This document shows, in pieces, positions 1 through 15,000 of a stretch of 64,000 nt of DNA. The stretch lies in contig OX421497.1 of the NCBI GenBank assembly GCA_949126835.1, forward strand, positions 13,611,132 to 13,675,131, in the 5' to 3' direction. Each line of letters opens with the position of its first letter. Position 1 is the first letter of the stretch. Source of the DNA: Anisus vortex. Its lineage: Eukaryota; Mollusca; Gastropoda; Planorbidae. The notes beneath the pieces are model-generated. The model was not told where the DNA came from. It saw only the letters and a program-made list of their open reading frames with translations, and did no database searches. The position numbers and the translations under genes were made by a program.

Positions 1-846
1 TATAAAGGTATTATAATAATAATGATAATAAAATGCTAATAATGGTTATAATATGCTTGCAATTTAAGAATTTAAAAAAAATTATAATATACCCGATAGA
101 TATCATAAGATATATAATCATAAAACTTCTTATAATATAGGAATTATAGGACCCATGTGACAGGGAGATAATTATAATAATATATAAATCATAAAAACTA
201 AGGTCATTGAAATGCAGTTTATGAATCACAAAAACAGATCATAGTGATAATTATAATATAGGAAGTACACAAAGTATTGTTTATTTAATATAGGGTTTCA
301 TGACTATGATAAGCCAAGGATTATATAAATATATATATGTCTAGATGGGTCTGATAGTTGAGCTGAGATAATTGAAGTGGGGTATGGATAAGAATTTGAC
401 TAGGCATATAGCTTTATATTAATATTTGATAAACAAACTTAGTTTTATTTAAAGGAGTTCCATTTTTATGAACTATTTTTTTTTGTATATTTCATGTCAC
501 ATCTGTAGGAACGTGTGTTGTTACAGCATTCTAAATACATCTACATACATAAATACATTAGTGACACACAAAATATGTTTATAAATTAATAGAGTGTCAT
601 TAAACTGAATGCCAAAATTATATTAAAAAAACACATGAATATTATGGTAATATTAAATAATTTAAATAAGTCTTTTGTTGCTACAATAAAAACTAAATAT
701 TCTTAAGGCTTTTTATTTCTGGGTGGAGGAAGCTGTACAACTATTATTGCATTGAATAGTTGATTTGTGATGATCTTTTTAATTGGAATTAATCAATTGT
801 TCCTCCTACTTAATTAAAATTAAGTGTGCCAAATTTCACTTTGTAG
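1..846. other. AT-rich intron sequence upstream of the first visible ADGB exon
   Basis: Contains TTATAATAT-rich low-complexity DNA at 1-260. I see no exon or transposon that can be supported. Confidence 0.6.
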
Positions 847-3800
847 GTAAAGGAAAGGAGAAGGAAAGGCCGTCAACTCACTCCTCTCTTCCATATGGTA
901 TAATCCAGTGATTCCATACATAATGCATGTTTGCTTATTGATTTCAATTGTTAACCCATCTCCCACGCATATTGCCAGTTATCACTCATCAGCTATTTTC
1001 AACTAAAAAACAAATATCATTGTTCCCAAATACATATTGGCATGACTTAAACGCCAGTTATGACAATTGCTAATTGTAGAACTTATCAATAGACCTGTTT
1101 TTTAAAAGTAAATAAATGAAAATCTGAGATATATCCTTACATGCTATTTTTAATATTTGCCTTGAGTAGAATAAAAATTTAATTGTTTTGAATAAATGTT
1201 TTCAGATTTAAATTATTTTGTCAAATGTTCAAATTATCAATTAATAAAATGACAAAGAAAAATATTTAATGCTCACAATAATATGCTTATTACATATATA
1301 CTGTACCTGCTTATCTGAGTGGTCAACATGCTTTACTTATTTGAAAAAACAACAGCATAGAAATTTAAAATGACTGTGACATTAATAATTACACTTAGGT
1401 TTACTTTACTTTTAAAAGTTTATATTCTATGAAAACAGGTATTTAAGCTTGTCTAGCTTTAAGTTAATTAAATGTTTATTGGACTTACTGAGCAGCATTC
1501 TATAGCTATATTACATTTCAAAATATTGTGTGGATATAAAAATGAGTATTAGGTAGTAAAGTCTTTATCAGACAAATAGTTTGAACACTTTTTTCAGCAA
1601 ATGAAAACTCCTGTTTTATAACTTAATTATCACTTATAGTTTTTTATATTCAATTTTGCATGGTTGTATTACAGTAAGTTGTTGAATTCAGAAATTACTT
1701 CCATATTCTATCAATTACTACAGTAATCCTTTCATGCTGATATAATATTAATATATTATATGGAATGCACAACCTTGTTTTCAAACCTTTCTGATAAAAA
1801 AAATGCAGTGTTTGCGTGTAAAACAAAATGTCTGCAGATATTGTGAAGATATTTTTTTCCTTTTTGGGGTCTAACTACTTTAATTATAATTAATAAAAAA
1901 TCAAATTTTAATTTTTACAAAAATTTTCTTTGTGATTGATGCAGAGATTTTGGTTATATATCCGTAACTACGGTAATAATATTTCCAGATATTTTAAATG
2001 CATGATTACACAGCCTTTGTGTTATATATAATGTGATTTGGAGTAAAATTTAGGATTATAACAATCATCAGAGAAATGATTTACTTAATTCTAAAAAAAT
2101 GATTTTTGATCTGATCATTTGTATTAATGAAAAATAGTTTGGGTTTTAAAATGTTACATTGCTCTCTGTTGAAAAATAATTATTTTTGTCTTTTTTTTTA
2201 AGTAATTACAATTTGTGTTGATTGCCATAAATATTGCTGTTGAATTTTAAAAAAAGAAGCAACAAAGAAAACATCTTACAGTTTAAAACCTTCTATTCAA
2301 TTGTGTTCACAGTTATGCTTTCTAAATCAGCAGCCAGTCTTTTGATTACTCTCACAATGTACTATTCAATTTTTAAAAGTGTGATTTTTGCTTGATCCTT
2401 TGTGTGTGTGTGTGGTTAATTTTATTTTTAACCCTTGACAATGACAACTATGTTTACCATGTATTTCTACCCATTTTGTGGCATAATTCCATTAGTGTTC
2501 TGATCTAACATCTCATCTCAATTTTAGAAGAGAAACCTGTGGAAGAATTTGTCATGCCAGAAAAGCCAGAAATTGTTATATTTGCCAGCTACAGCAGTAC
2601 ACCTAAATATCCTGTCAAAGTCTCGGTGCTTGGTGAAATGGTGAGATATTGGACTCAGTTGAAAATAGGTTTTAAAAATCGCTTAGAGCTTTTTGTAACA
2701 AACAACATTATTGATAAATTACTGTTGTTCTTATCTTTCAGGCAGATGCAAGTGAAACTTTAAGACAGAATGGTCTGTCTCATTTGTTTTCTCACCCAGT
2801 CTACATCTCCCAGACAAGAACTTGCCCATTAGAGCCTCCTCCCCCACCCATAGTTATTCCTGCTTGGAAGCTGATTCGGCCTCGTAAAAAGAAAACCCCT
2901 CCTCATGATGAGCCTGTTCGTAAGTTGTCAACTTCTTTATTTAAAGTAAAAAACTTTTTAATGGTTTCAAGAAATATGCATTATTATCCAGTGGTGTGTT
3001 TTATAATAAAGAAATTATAAGTGTGACTACCAGTAAATTAAACTTACCAAAATATCTTTGATAAATTCTTGTGTAAAAGTTTTTAGTTAAATAGTGTGCC
3101 TAATTTATAGAACAAGGTTTTGGTGTATTTATCTGTTTTTTTTTAATCAGTTAGTTAAATATTAAATACCGTTAAATATTTTCATAAAGTTGTATATTAT
3201 ATATTATTGTGAGTGTGTGTTGTATCTGTATAGCTGAACCAGAGCCACCAAAAGAGATACAATGTCTAGAAATTGCATCCCCATTTGTCAATTACAAAGT
3301 CAGTAGCCACCCTATACCTACTGATGTGTAAGTATATACAGATAGTGAAAAAATATTTAAAATGTATATTAGGAGTATATTAGGGGTAGGCAGGCATTAG
3401 GTCAGGAAGTTTCTCACATATTATAAAAAGCCATACCATAGTTGTATAGTTTAAAATACACACATCCTCTGGTATGCCATTGCCACAGAAACTTGAGAAC
3501 GCTGCTTCACAGTCCCTATGGATCCAATTAGTCTGAAAGGACTAAAGCAATTTAACACGATTCTTTAAAAAAAAGTTTACAAATAATTTTTCTTTTAAAC
3601 AGGTTAAAATATTTTTTTATGGGAGTTGCAACACAAAAAGCTACATTTGCCCACCCCTGTATATATAATGCATAGCAATAACCTTCCTTTTTTAGCATTA
3701 AAATGTAAGCCAAAGCTATTTGCAACAATGAGAATAGTACAATAACCAATTTAAAAAAAATAGCTGCATCAATAATAAGAATTTATGCAGGCTTAGAACT

Positions 3801-6038
3801 TACTTAGATGATTTCTATTCTCTAGTCGGCGACCCAAATCAGCCCTTGAGAGAGGTGGAGCTAGATCTAGGGCAGAACATGACGGCCATTTTGATGAACA
3901 TGAAGAGGATCCAGCAACAGCGGCACCAGTAGTACCCTTACCAGAAATAGAAATGCCTCTGGAGTCTAGTGTCGAGGTAAGAATATCATAGCATATAAAA
4001 TAAATTTGTGTCTGAAGAAATGAAATCTTACTATTTCAATTACTACATTGCATCCTACTATAAACACTGTCAATAAACTGATGTCTTTACATTCTCAGCT
4101 AAATGTATATTGCTGTAGCCTGTCTGTCTCCCTTGTCACATCTGTTAAAATGTGTACAATATTTAACTTACAAATTGCTCAATTTAAAGGGTACATATGG
4201 CATAGTGGTCTGCCATATGCTTTCACTGCTATTGAGGAGAGGCCACCCTAACAAAGTTCTGCTACCACCATGTTTACACTTAAATGTTTATTACTAAATT
4301 AATTTTCTTTAGTATTTATAAAGTACTAACCACTGGACCAGCTGACCTCTTGTTGGTCTCTTATGTTAGTATTTACCCAAAATTACATGATTTATTCTGA
4401 TAAGGTTTCAGCCACAGAATAAAATATTTTTGTTTGTGTGTGTATTATTTTATTCCCCTATGTTGGTTTTGTTTATAAAGAAAACTCTAGCAGAAGAGGT
4501 AATAATACCACCCACAAAACGCAAGCAGTCTTTAAAGGTAAATGAACATTTCTGGGGGAGATAAGTTTCCCCTATTTCAATAAAATAGAATAACAGTTTC
4601 ATTTTTTCATTCTTTTAAAATAGTTTAGATGCAATGTTTCAATCAAAGACTCCTTAACAAATGCCATTTCAATGCTTGCCAAGGTTGTTGTAACATATCA
4701 CTTTTTGAGAAGCTGGAATTTTGTGGATAAACAAGGCTGTTGCTCTGAACACACATGTAGGCTTGTAAAGCAGCAACATTTTTTTTTTAAACAGCTGTAA
4801 TAGGGCATACACCATCACTTAATGTATACAGATACAAAAGGAATTTCTACTTCTCAACTTCACTCTAGTATCTAAACATAACAAAGAAACAATTACTTCC
4901 CAGCTATAGTCTAGTATCTAGCTATAATCTAGTATCAATGTATACCTAACTTATTTTCAATATCCCCCTTGTTGGCAAGCACTTTTTTAGAAAATAGCAA
5001 GTCATTTAACAAGATTTTTTTTTTGTTCAAATTTACTTTTGTAAAATGTAATGTTCACTTTTTAAAACTGACTCTCTGCTGAATCATTAACATGCAATGT
5101 ATATTGCAATAGCTGGCTGAAGTTTTAAAAAAGTTTATTTTATGTTTCAATTTGTATGTTATTCAAGTTACTGATTAAGCAGTAGTTTTACTAACCTGAT
5201 TCTCTACTTCACTTAAAACTGATTGCATTTTAATTTAATATGCTTTGTATATGGTAATTGTTTTTAAGGTAATAACACATTTAGCATTCTATTTCGTTTA
5301 CTTATAAGCATGGTAAAAAGGTAATGAAAATTACCTAATTAATGTAGGGTTTAATTTATTTGCATTCTTAATAGCTTGTAGAATTTACATGGTTATAACA
5401 TAAGCATTAGTTTTTACATAACAAGAACTCCTGAACTGCACTAATGTCTTTCTGTAATAATCATTGTTTGATTGTTAGTTTTTTTTCTTCTTTGTTTGTT
5501 ATACAGATATTTATTGAACTTATTTAATATCTTGTATAGCTACTACTTGAAATATTACATTACTCCAATGCAAATAATGCCTTTTCAGACCAAGCTTACT
5601 TTTATAAGTTAATTTAAATATTTGTTATCTTTTACAGAAGCTGTCAAAAAATCCAGAAAGAACATTATCTAAAGTAGACTCAATCAAATCTCAATCCAAA
5701 TTAGATGACTCTAAGGAAGACAAATCAAAAGGTAGCTTTAATTTAGAGTTGTATTCGCTTGTCACTAATAACAGACCTAACTATCACTTATACTTAACTA
5801 TCTTATATGTAACATATGCTCATTTTATACCAATGATTTTTTAAAAATTGGTTCTTCACATTGTTGTTGTATGATTTGTTTGGCTTACAGAAGGACTAAA
5901 TTCTCTTGTACAACTGGAGGCTGCAGTATCATTGGTGGAAACTAATCCAACAGCCTCCCCTGTTGTGGAGGCACCACAGAAGGAGACAATAATTAAAAAA
6001 GCTTGGATGGATTTTGACATATTCTACAAGTGTTTTAG
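847..6038 (+). CDS. ADGB: ADGB exons 1-8: segment after the calpain domain and acidic linker
   Basis: Eight exons: 847-897, 2528-2640, 2742-2919, 3234-3327, 3826-3976, 4481-4537, 5638-5731, 5891-6038. The first is a 51-nt exon found by phase: it starts with GT completing a Gly codon and ends with G that joins AA of the next exon (E in PYEEKPVEEF). The second and third hold the best-conserved part (EIVIFASYSSTPKYPVKVSV, then FSHPVYISQTRTCPLEPPPP and PAWKLIRPRKKK). The following exons are low-complexity: Pro/Glu-rich, then Lys/Ser-rich (PPTKRKQSLKKLSKNPERTL). They look like a disordered linker. Exon 8 ends in the conserved WMDFDIFYKCFR. No catalytic residues of the protease are in this part. 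Confidence 0.85.
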
Positions 6039-9000
6039 GTAAAGTGACAATTATCATTTTGTTTATCATTATGTATTGGTAATAAAAAATATCAATAAAT
6101 ACATTGATTAGTCACTAATACTAGATGGAGTTAATAAATAAAGCTACATTTGTATTTGTCAATTTAGTCATGATCAGATACACATATATATTGTGTTAGT
6201 AACTAACAGTGGACCTTGCTGTTTTCAAAGTTTTGTCTTTGGAGACATATGACCTGTTTTGTTTGATATTTTAACTAAATTGCATAAAAGTGTTCTAGTC
6301 ATCACTAAAACATTTTTAGGAAAAGTATAAACTGCCAATATTGCATGTAAGTGTTCTTGTCCCTACTAACCAGTGTACAATTTAGAATACCTTTTGAAAA
6401 TAAATATGTATTTCAAAAATTCGAGTAATGCTTTAATTATTTTGAAAAAATGGTAGTCAAAATCTATGTTCTGGTGTAGAGTTTTTTTATATGTTAATAA
6501 CCAGCCTTGATCGCAAAACTGTAAAAAATAAAAACCAAAAACAAGCACAAAAACACAAAGACATATTCAAATTTGATTCTATACAAATAATATTTTGTTT
6601 TATTTTTAGGACTTTGTACATTTTCCACAAGCCAAACACATATCCTTGCAATCAAAGGCACAGTGACTACAAGGTAGATATTTATTTCTGTTCTTTGTAT
6701 TTATTCTTTTGGTGAAGTACAGTTAGAAAAAGGCACTCTCTTGAAACCAAATAAAGTCACTTGCCTTCATACAACTTTTTCATTGGAAGAATCTTGAAAG
6801 AAATGAGACTTTTTCTTTTCTTTGTTTTACTTGAATTAATGGGGGAAGAGTAGGGGAGGGGGATTTCACTTTGTCTATCCTAGATTCTAATAAAAACACT
6901 GACTCTGTGCTATGCATCAACAATGCTTAATACACCATTGATCTAAAAAAAATTAATTCTCCTTTTAAATAAGTATTTGGAAGAGAGTGAGGGGAAAGGG
7001 AAATATTATCAAAATAACAGCACATCATTAGAAAGATAAATGATTGAGTGAGGAAGAAGTTGAGAACATCCTAGTGAGACATACAAAATATAAGGGTTAT
7101 TGGTTCAGACCATCCCAAATTAAAATTAGTGGTAAAATATGAACACAGTAGATGTTTCAAAAAATATATGAAGAAATTCACTCAAAGCATTGTATTGCAT
7201 AGCATTGAGACAGGAGATCTGGACATCAATAATTGCATGTGATCTTTACATTAGTGTAATGATTTATATATTGTTATAAAAAAGCACAATTTTTAAATAT
7301 AAATGTTTTTTATTTCTTTTTAACTCTATAAGTCAGTATTATGTGAATGAAATAGTACTGTCCTTTGTGTATTGTTGTTTAGAAATTAGCACAATGACAC
7401 TGATACTAAACATTAACCTCTCTTGAAACTAACCTATATAAATTGAGCTCAAATTCACAAGGAGACTGTGTGAGATGTAGTGCAAATTTTTCAAAAAATT
7501 TCTCACTTTCAGTTTCATGGTTAATTATTGAATCAAAATCTATCAAACAGCTTAGACATTTTTTATGCAAAGAAATTAATTTTAAAAAATACAAAGACAA
7601 GCATTTAGGATTTTCCAACTAACAAACTAGTTTAGCTCTGCTTTAGTCTAATATTCATATTTTAATTTCTTGACAGAAGTTAAAGGTAACTCATTTTATT
7701 TTTTCATTTTCCTGATTACATTGATATCGTTTATGTATTTAGTTATCACTGGTATTTACATCTGTGACCCAAAACATTTTCTCCGAAATTGAGGAAAGAA
7801 TAGTTATGTTAATGTAAACACATTCCAAATTTTGATTCAAGAAATTTTGATGTAATCCCAGATGACATACCTTATTTACCTGAGCTTTAAAGTTTTTCTT
7901 TTCCTTATGTTCGTGTAAAATAATTGTTCTTTTTTTGCACTCTTGTATCATTTATTAGTTCTTTATTAAAACTTTATTGTTTTATATTTTGTGTTTTAAG
8001 CACAGTAGCATGTCAAATCCTTATATAATTTATGTCAAGAAAATGTACTTTTAATTGTACAGATATGCAACTACAGTTATTTACAATATTCTGATATCTA
8101 TTGCTTCCTGTAGCCGACACCTTGCTTTGTTTTATCTTCTGAAAAGTTAAAAAGGTCATAAATGTATTCCTTTTATGTGTTAACTAACATTTATCTAAAG
8201 ACTATATCAACTGAGTTGCAAGTGGAAAAGCCAACCAGTGTAAATCGTAAAGCAAGTAGAACTACTAAAGAAGATGTAAGGCTACATAGGCAGCCAGTTT
8301 ATGAGAAGCTTTTAGTCTTTACTTTTTAAGATTTTTATTACGCTTTCACTTGCCCATAATCTTTAAAGAAAATGTGTAATGCCTTTTCTTTTCCTAGACT
8401 AGTTTTAAAGGAAACGCTTAACAAAAGGAGTTCCAAAATTTCCAATCATATTACTAAATAATTAATTTTAAAATTCCTAATATATTGGGTTTTGACCAAA
8501 TAATTTTATAAAACCAGAATAATTAACAAATAACATTTTGTGTGGAAACTATTTTTGTAATAAAAACTGTGGTTTCTTTTACATTATATTTTAGTGTTCA
8601 GTTTCATAGGTTTAGATCTCCATATTAATCCTTATCACTTTTATACAGGTGGAACTCATGCCAACATTTTCTCGGAGAAATGTAAAAACTTCAATTGTTT
8701 TCCTTCATTTTAGCCTTTAAAAAAAAATAAAGACTAAGTCATTCTCATTTGAATTAAACTTATTTATGCATTTAAACTTTTACTTTTGAGTTAACATATT
8801 ATATTAAGCAAAAAGAAACAAAATCTTTTTAGTTGAGGGCAGGTTTCTTTTGTTAAATTTTAGTTTCCCTAATGTTAATAGTCATTTATTGATTGTAGAC
8901 ATTTTTTTACTTTTTCCCCATTTAATAATTCTCTAACTAATTTAGATTGCTTGAATTTTATTTCATTTTGTTTTAGATTCAAAATTTTTAAACAATGCTC

Positions 9001-12000
9001 ATAACTCTTATAGTTCCCTTTTTAAATTATTTGTTTTCCCCAAATCATGTCTTCATAAGGTTATAAATCTTGTTTTGAAAGATTTATGTCTTTCTTAAAA
9101 GTTATGTGAAATAATTTAGACACAGTTTTAAGCTCTTCAAAGTTATTGGGTTTTTTGTCATACCTGCCCCAACACTTACCTTGTATATAAAATCTGCCGA
9201 CAATAGCAAACAGTCCTAATTACTGGTATATCTGTATCAGCTCTTTGTTGGTTTAAACTCTGTGCATATTACAGCCTTTCCACTGCATCCTTTATAAGCT
9301 CTGGCCAAGATCTTGAGCCTTTATTTTTCATTTTTTTTAACATTGGGGTTAATCTCTGCAAAAAAGTCTTTGATTAGGGGATAATTGGGCTAGATAATTA
9401 GCTATCAATAAACACTGATTTGTTAGGCCTTATGGAAAAGCAAAAAATAATTCAAGAAGTATGTTAATCATTAGTAGTCTTTTGTTAAAGAGTTTTTTGT
9501 TATAGTAAAGAAAGTTATTAATTAAAAAAAAAATGTGTGTATTCAATGTTAAATTAATGCCTAGTATTTTATAAACTAAATAAATAAAACAAAGTTAGCT
9601 TTTTTAGTGACGATTTTTTCATTAGCTTTTCAGTCCTCTTTATCAATTCCTTCAAACATTTTTGTAGCTAGTTTCTTTTTTCATATGAGCCACTTGCCAT
9701 TTTGCCAACTAATATAATTAATAAACCTTTGAATTACAGTAATATAACAATAATAGCATATTAATGTTTAAAAAAAACAACGCCATTGTTAAATATTAGA
9801 TATAATATTATCGATAAGCATTCAACTATATTTTGTAAGGAATAATATATATTGTGCAGTGTAATATGTCATGTATAGAATCTAAGTGTGCAGAGGGTAT
9901 TAAATATAATTTAACGTTTCTATTTTTTTTAATATAAATTAGTACCTTTACATAATTTCTTGTAATTGCACTTACATTTTGTGGACTTTAATTTGACTAC
10001 AATAGACATTTAAAGTGTATATAAGCAGTAGACTGCAATATCATTCAGTTTTTTTTGTTGCAATCTGCAGACAATGGTGCCTGCTATGTCAGCAACTGTA
10101 AAGTCAGACAAAAAGCCATTTATAGCACAACAGGTTAGTTCCTTATCAATTGTTTTGTTTTTAATTGGTTAATTGTTAACAGTTAATTAGCATTAATAAA
10201 ATAGAAATGTTGACTAAATTGTAAATTTAAACTAAGTTGGCAATTTTTTAATGGATTCTATTTGAAAAAATGTAAAGCTTTCTTTGGACACTGATGAGAT
10301 ATATGTGAGTTACTTGTAAGCACTTGTTCAAATCTATTGCCAAATAATGATTTCACTTTACACAACTATCATAAAAAAGTTTTGAATTTTGTGAGTATAT
10401 GTTTTTCAGAAAGTCTCACAGTTACACTCTTTGTTACATTTTAATAGTGGATTTATTTTAAGCAGTAGTTTCTCAACCAAATAAATCTATTATCATATTA
10501 TAGATGGCATAACTAACATTGGTGAATGTTATCATAGTATAGATATAATAAGAGAATGTTATCATGTTAAAGATTGCAGATGTTATAACTTTCATGGAAT
10601 AAGTTAGAGGTGTATAATCAATATAAAAACTATCTTTTATCTATGCTTATTGTTCTAATTATTTTAGGCTTCAAGCGACAGCTCTGTGTCATATTATTTA
10701 TGTATCCTTTTAAAGTTGAATATTTAGTTGAGTTCTACCTTGGCTGAGGATGATAAAATGCAGAGATTTTGAGGGCAGTGTTTTCTATTGAATATTTGCA
10801 TATTGGTCCATGAAGCAAAAACAGTGTTATATATACATGTATATGTATGTATACATATATATATATATGTTATACAGATATATTTCTATATATAATGCAG
10901 GTTTTGAGATTATTGTGAAAAAAATGTTTGTTTACTTTGTAGTATAAGTCACTTTCCTATCTCACATATTCAGGAATTTTCTAGGTTTAACATCACTTCC
11001 TAACTTTTAATTTGTAGACTATATAACATTTACAGACTATAATAACAGTTTAGGTAGTAGACTGTATGATATATATAGAATATAACCACTGTTTAGTTTT
11101 TAGTTTGTAACATTTATATAGTCTATAACACTAGTTTATTATACTGTATAATATATATAGACTATAACAATAGTTTAAAAGTTTTCATGTAAAAAACAAA
11201 AGGTATGTTGTGAGTCATTTCTTTAACTAAGTTATAAAGTTGTGGACAACTTGAGCCCCACTGATATTCTAGTGTGCTATTCTGTGGTCCCCCGCTGGTT
11301 TGACCCACCTGCTCTGTACCCAGATGAAAAGAAGATGTCTATCTCAAAGTCTGCCAAAGAAAAAGATGTGGAGAAGCTAGAGAAAGAGCTGACAAACATT
11401 TCACTTGGTACAAACATTTTTTCTTTTTTTTTTACACTTTAGGACTTTTTAACACTTTTTTTACAATTAGATCCTTGGCAGTGGTAATAAAGTAAAGTAT
11501 AATCTTATTAGACAGAATTTATTCATAGGGCTGGTGAACCAGTATTCATCAGTCTCTGTGGCCATGGCATACTAAGGGATCGTCTAGCCAGCATGATGCC
11601 CAGCCTTTTACTTTGCTCCAACTAATGTCATGTACATATCCAAGCTGGTTAGACTCAGGAAAACCCTCCATGGGCACATGGAAACAGCCTTCACCAGGAC
11701 TTGAACCCAGCACAGTGCAATGCTAGTTGAATGTGCTTCCACTCAGCCACCATGTTACATCAGTGGGAGATAGCTGCTTGTAAATTTAAAGCCAATGTTT
11801 CAATCTTTTCCATGACAGATTTTCCACCACATTATACAAATATTTGTTTAAATTGTCAAGTTTCAATTACTAAAAGATTCCCAAAATTTAGATTTTTTTT
11901 TTTGCTGTCAATTTTTTTTATTAATGAAGAAGCATATTTTTAATTAGAATGAGCATTTTTAGCATAGCAAGCCACATTAGTACATAAAGCTATTTATTTA

Positions 12001-15000
12001 AGTAGAGACTTGAGTAGATATGAAAATGTACTGTCTGGTATTGTAATTGTATCTAAAATAAAAATATTCTTAAAATGACCTAAGACTTCTAAACATATTT
12101 AAACTAAAAAAAAATAATGTTATGCTGCTGTAAGGGAGTGAAAATAATTATATTATGTCATGTCTTCAATAAATATATACCGGGTATATATAGGTCAGTT
12201 TCACAATTGTTCAAATTGATACAAGTGAATACCTAATACTTTACTTTAAATACCAGTAGTTAAGGTACTAATTGCTTCATTAAAGCCACATTAATGTGTA
12301 TCCATGTTTTTATATTTTTTTTATACATGCTTTGAACTCTAAAGGTGAGATATTCCCAAATGAATCAAAGTCTCCCCCTGCCGTTACTCCTGGCACCTTG
12401 GTTGCTGAACCATATTCCTGGAAAAGTTTAGTCACTGGCCAGCCTATTCTTCGGCTGAAAACGACTGGTACAAAAGCAGCCATGCTGAGTCTTCCAGCTG
12501 GGTAAGTAGCATCATTCTTCTTCTGTCACCCAGGTTGCTGAGCTGTTCCACCCTCTGCAGTCAATACCAGATAAACATATTGATATGTCTTTTTTAAAGT
12601 TGTTCTCTGTGGTTTTGTATTGTAGTGAGTTGGTTATGATAGGTTCAGGGAGGGGGAGCAATAATGTATGTCTGAGATTGTCTAGTTCAGAACATTCAAG
12701 TAGGAAATGATCTACTTTCTTATGTGAGTTGAGGCAATGTGTGCAGTTAGGTGAATGAATTATGATTAGGTGCCAGTTTAGGAATTTTTTTGGAAAATAA
12801 TGTATTCTTCTTCAAGGGGAAGGAACTTAGTGTGTTCTTCCTTGCTAGGTATGTTCAATTCTTTTTACATTTCTGGCCCAATTTTTTTCTTGCACCCATT
12901 GATTGAACAGTAGCAGTGCACAATAATCATCCAATATATGTGACTCTAATATTTATTACTGCACCATGGATGCAGTTTGACTTTGACTTGTATGGTTCAT
13001 TCTTTATTTTTTACTAAGTCAACATTTTATTTGATTAATTTGTAGTTGTGTAAAGTAAAATGCTTTTCTAATTATTTAATTTGTTTTGTTTTTTTTTTAG
13101 AAAAAAATCCCCCCCCCCCTTTAAACAAAAGTTTGTACAAATAATTTCTTATGTTTTCTTTGTGAATAGACGTCATGTATTGAGGTTTATGATGACATCT
13201 ACACATGGTCACCATTTACACATGTGCTCTACTGCTAACTTCACTCTTGGAGATGAAGAAACAATCATGCCTATGTTAACAGCTGTAAGATTCCTTTTAT
13301 AATCTAATCATTAAGTGTAATTTTATAGTTTTACTATTGTTGAAATTTTAAAATATACTCTTATCAATTAGTTCCCTGCATTATAATTGCATTGATACTT
13401 TTATATCCATTGGGTAGATATAAACTGAAATATATATATTTTCATTTGAGTAAATATTTCTATAATCAATTTTTTTATATTTCTTTATGAATTCTGTAAA
13501 TAATACTGGGAGAAGCATAAAGTACCATTTAATAATTTAGAGTTATTAACTTTTAACTGTGAACATTGGAATTTACTATTTATCCTTTTTGTTTTAATTT
13601 TGTCTAATGTAATTTTTTTTATAGAGAATGATATTTAGTTTTAATTCAAAATGCTGATTCAACATGAGCATAAGTTTTTTAACCCTAGAATTCAATATGA
13701 GCTTTAATGGAATACATTCACTCTTTGTCTTATGTTGTTTCAGGAAAGCTGTAGATTCAAAGACAATGCTGTAACCATAATCCAGAACCTGATCAAATGT
13801 ATCAATAGTTTCTCTGACAGCACCATGTTTAAACAAGCTTGGGACCAGCTAGTTGAAAGTCATTGCCCATTCCTAAACAATAAACAATTCTCTAAAACTC
13901 AGCATTTTCAGGTCAGTACTGAAAACCTTTTGGTCTCATACTCTGTGCTATGAATCAACAATGCTTAATACACCATTGATTTAAAAAAATTAATTCTCCT
14001 TTTAAATAAGTATTTGGAAGAGAGTGAGGGGAAAGGAAAATATTATCAAAATAACAGCACATCATTAGAAAGATAAATGATTGAGTGAGGAAGAAGTTGA
14101 GAACATCCTAGTGAGACATACAAAATAAAAGGGTTATTGGTTCAGACCATCCCAAATTAAAATTAGTGGTAAAATATGAACATGAATGTGAATGTTTCAA
14201 AAAATATATTAAGAAATTTACTCAAAGCATTGTATTGATTGCATAGCATTGAAACAGAAGATGTGGACATCAATAATTGCATGTGATCTTTACATTAGTG
14301 TAATGATTTATATATTGTTATAAAAAAGCACAATTTTTAAATATAAATGTTTTTTATTTCTTTTTAACTCTATAAGTCAGTATTATGTGAATGAAATAGT
14401 ACTGTCCTTTGTGTATTGTTGTTTAGAAATGAACACAATGACACTGATACTAAACATTAACCTCTCTTGAAACTAACCTTTATAAATTGAGTGCAAATTC
14501 ACAAGGATACTGTGTGAGATGTGCAAATTTTTCAAAGCTTTTTTTAAAAAAAAAACAAGCTATGTTGTAAGTAGTTAAAAATGTCTGAATACTTTACGTA
14601 ACTATTTTTATAGCTACTTTTAAATAGAAATGTTTCAAAGTGTTGGTGAATTCTTGTATTTATTGTATTTTGTTAACATTTTCAGATATTTAATGAATCC
14701 CTTTATGCCATGTTGCGCAAGATCCTGAAAGATATGATCAGTAATGAATTATCGTTTGCCTGGAGAGCTTTTAATTTTGATGCTGTCACTCCAAATATTT
14801 TAGGGCTGACAAGTGCAAGCCGACCAGGTAAATTTTGAGAGTAAAAAATTAATGCAATAAAATATTATTAACGTTTTATTTGTAAAAATTATAATAAATT
14901 ACTAGATTTTACAATTTAATATTATAAAATTACAAAAATTAGCCTATATTTTATACCCTTTTTACTTTTCAACTCTATTTGGAATTATTTATATTATATT

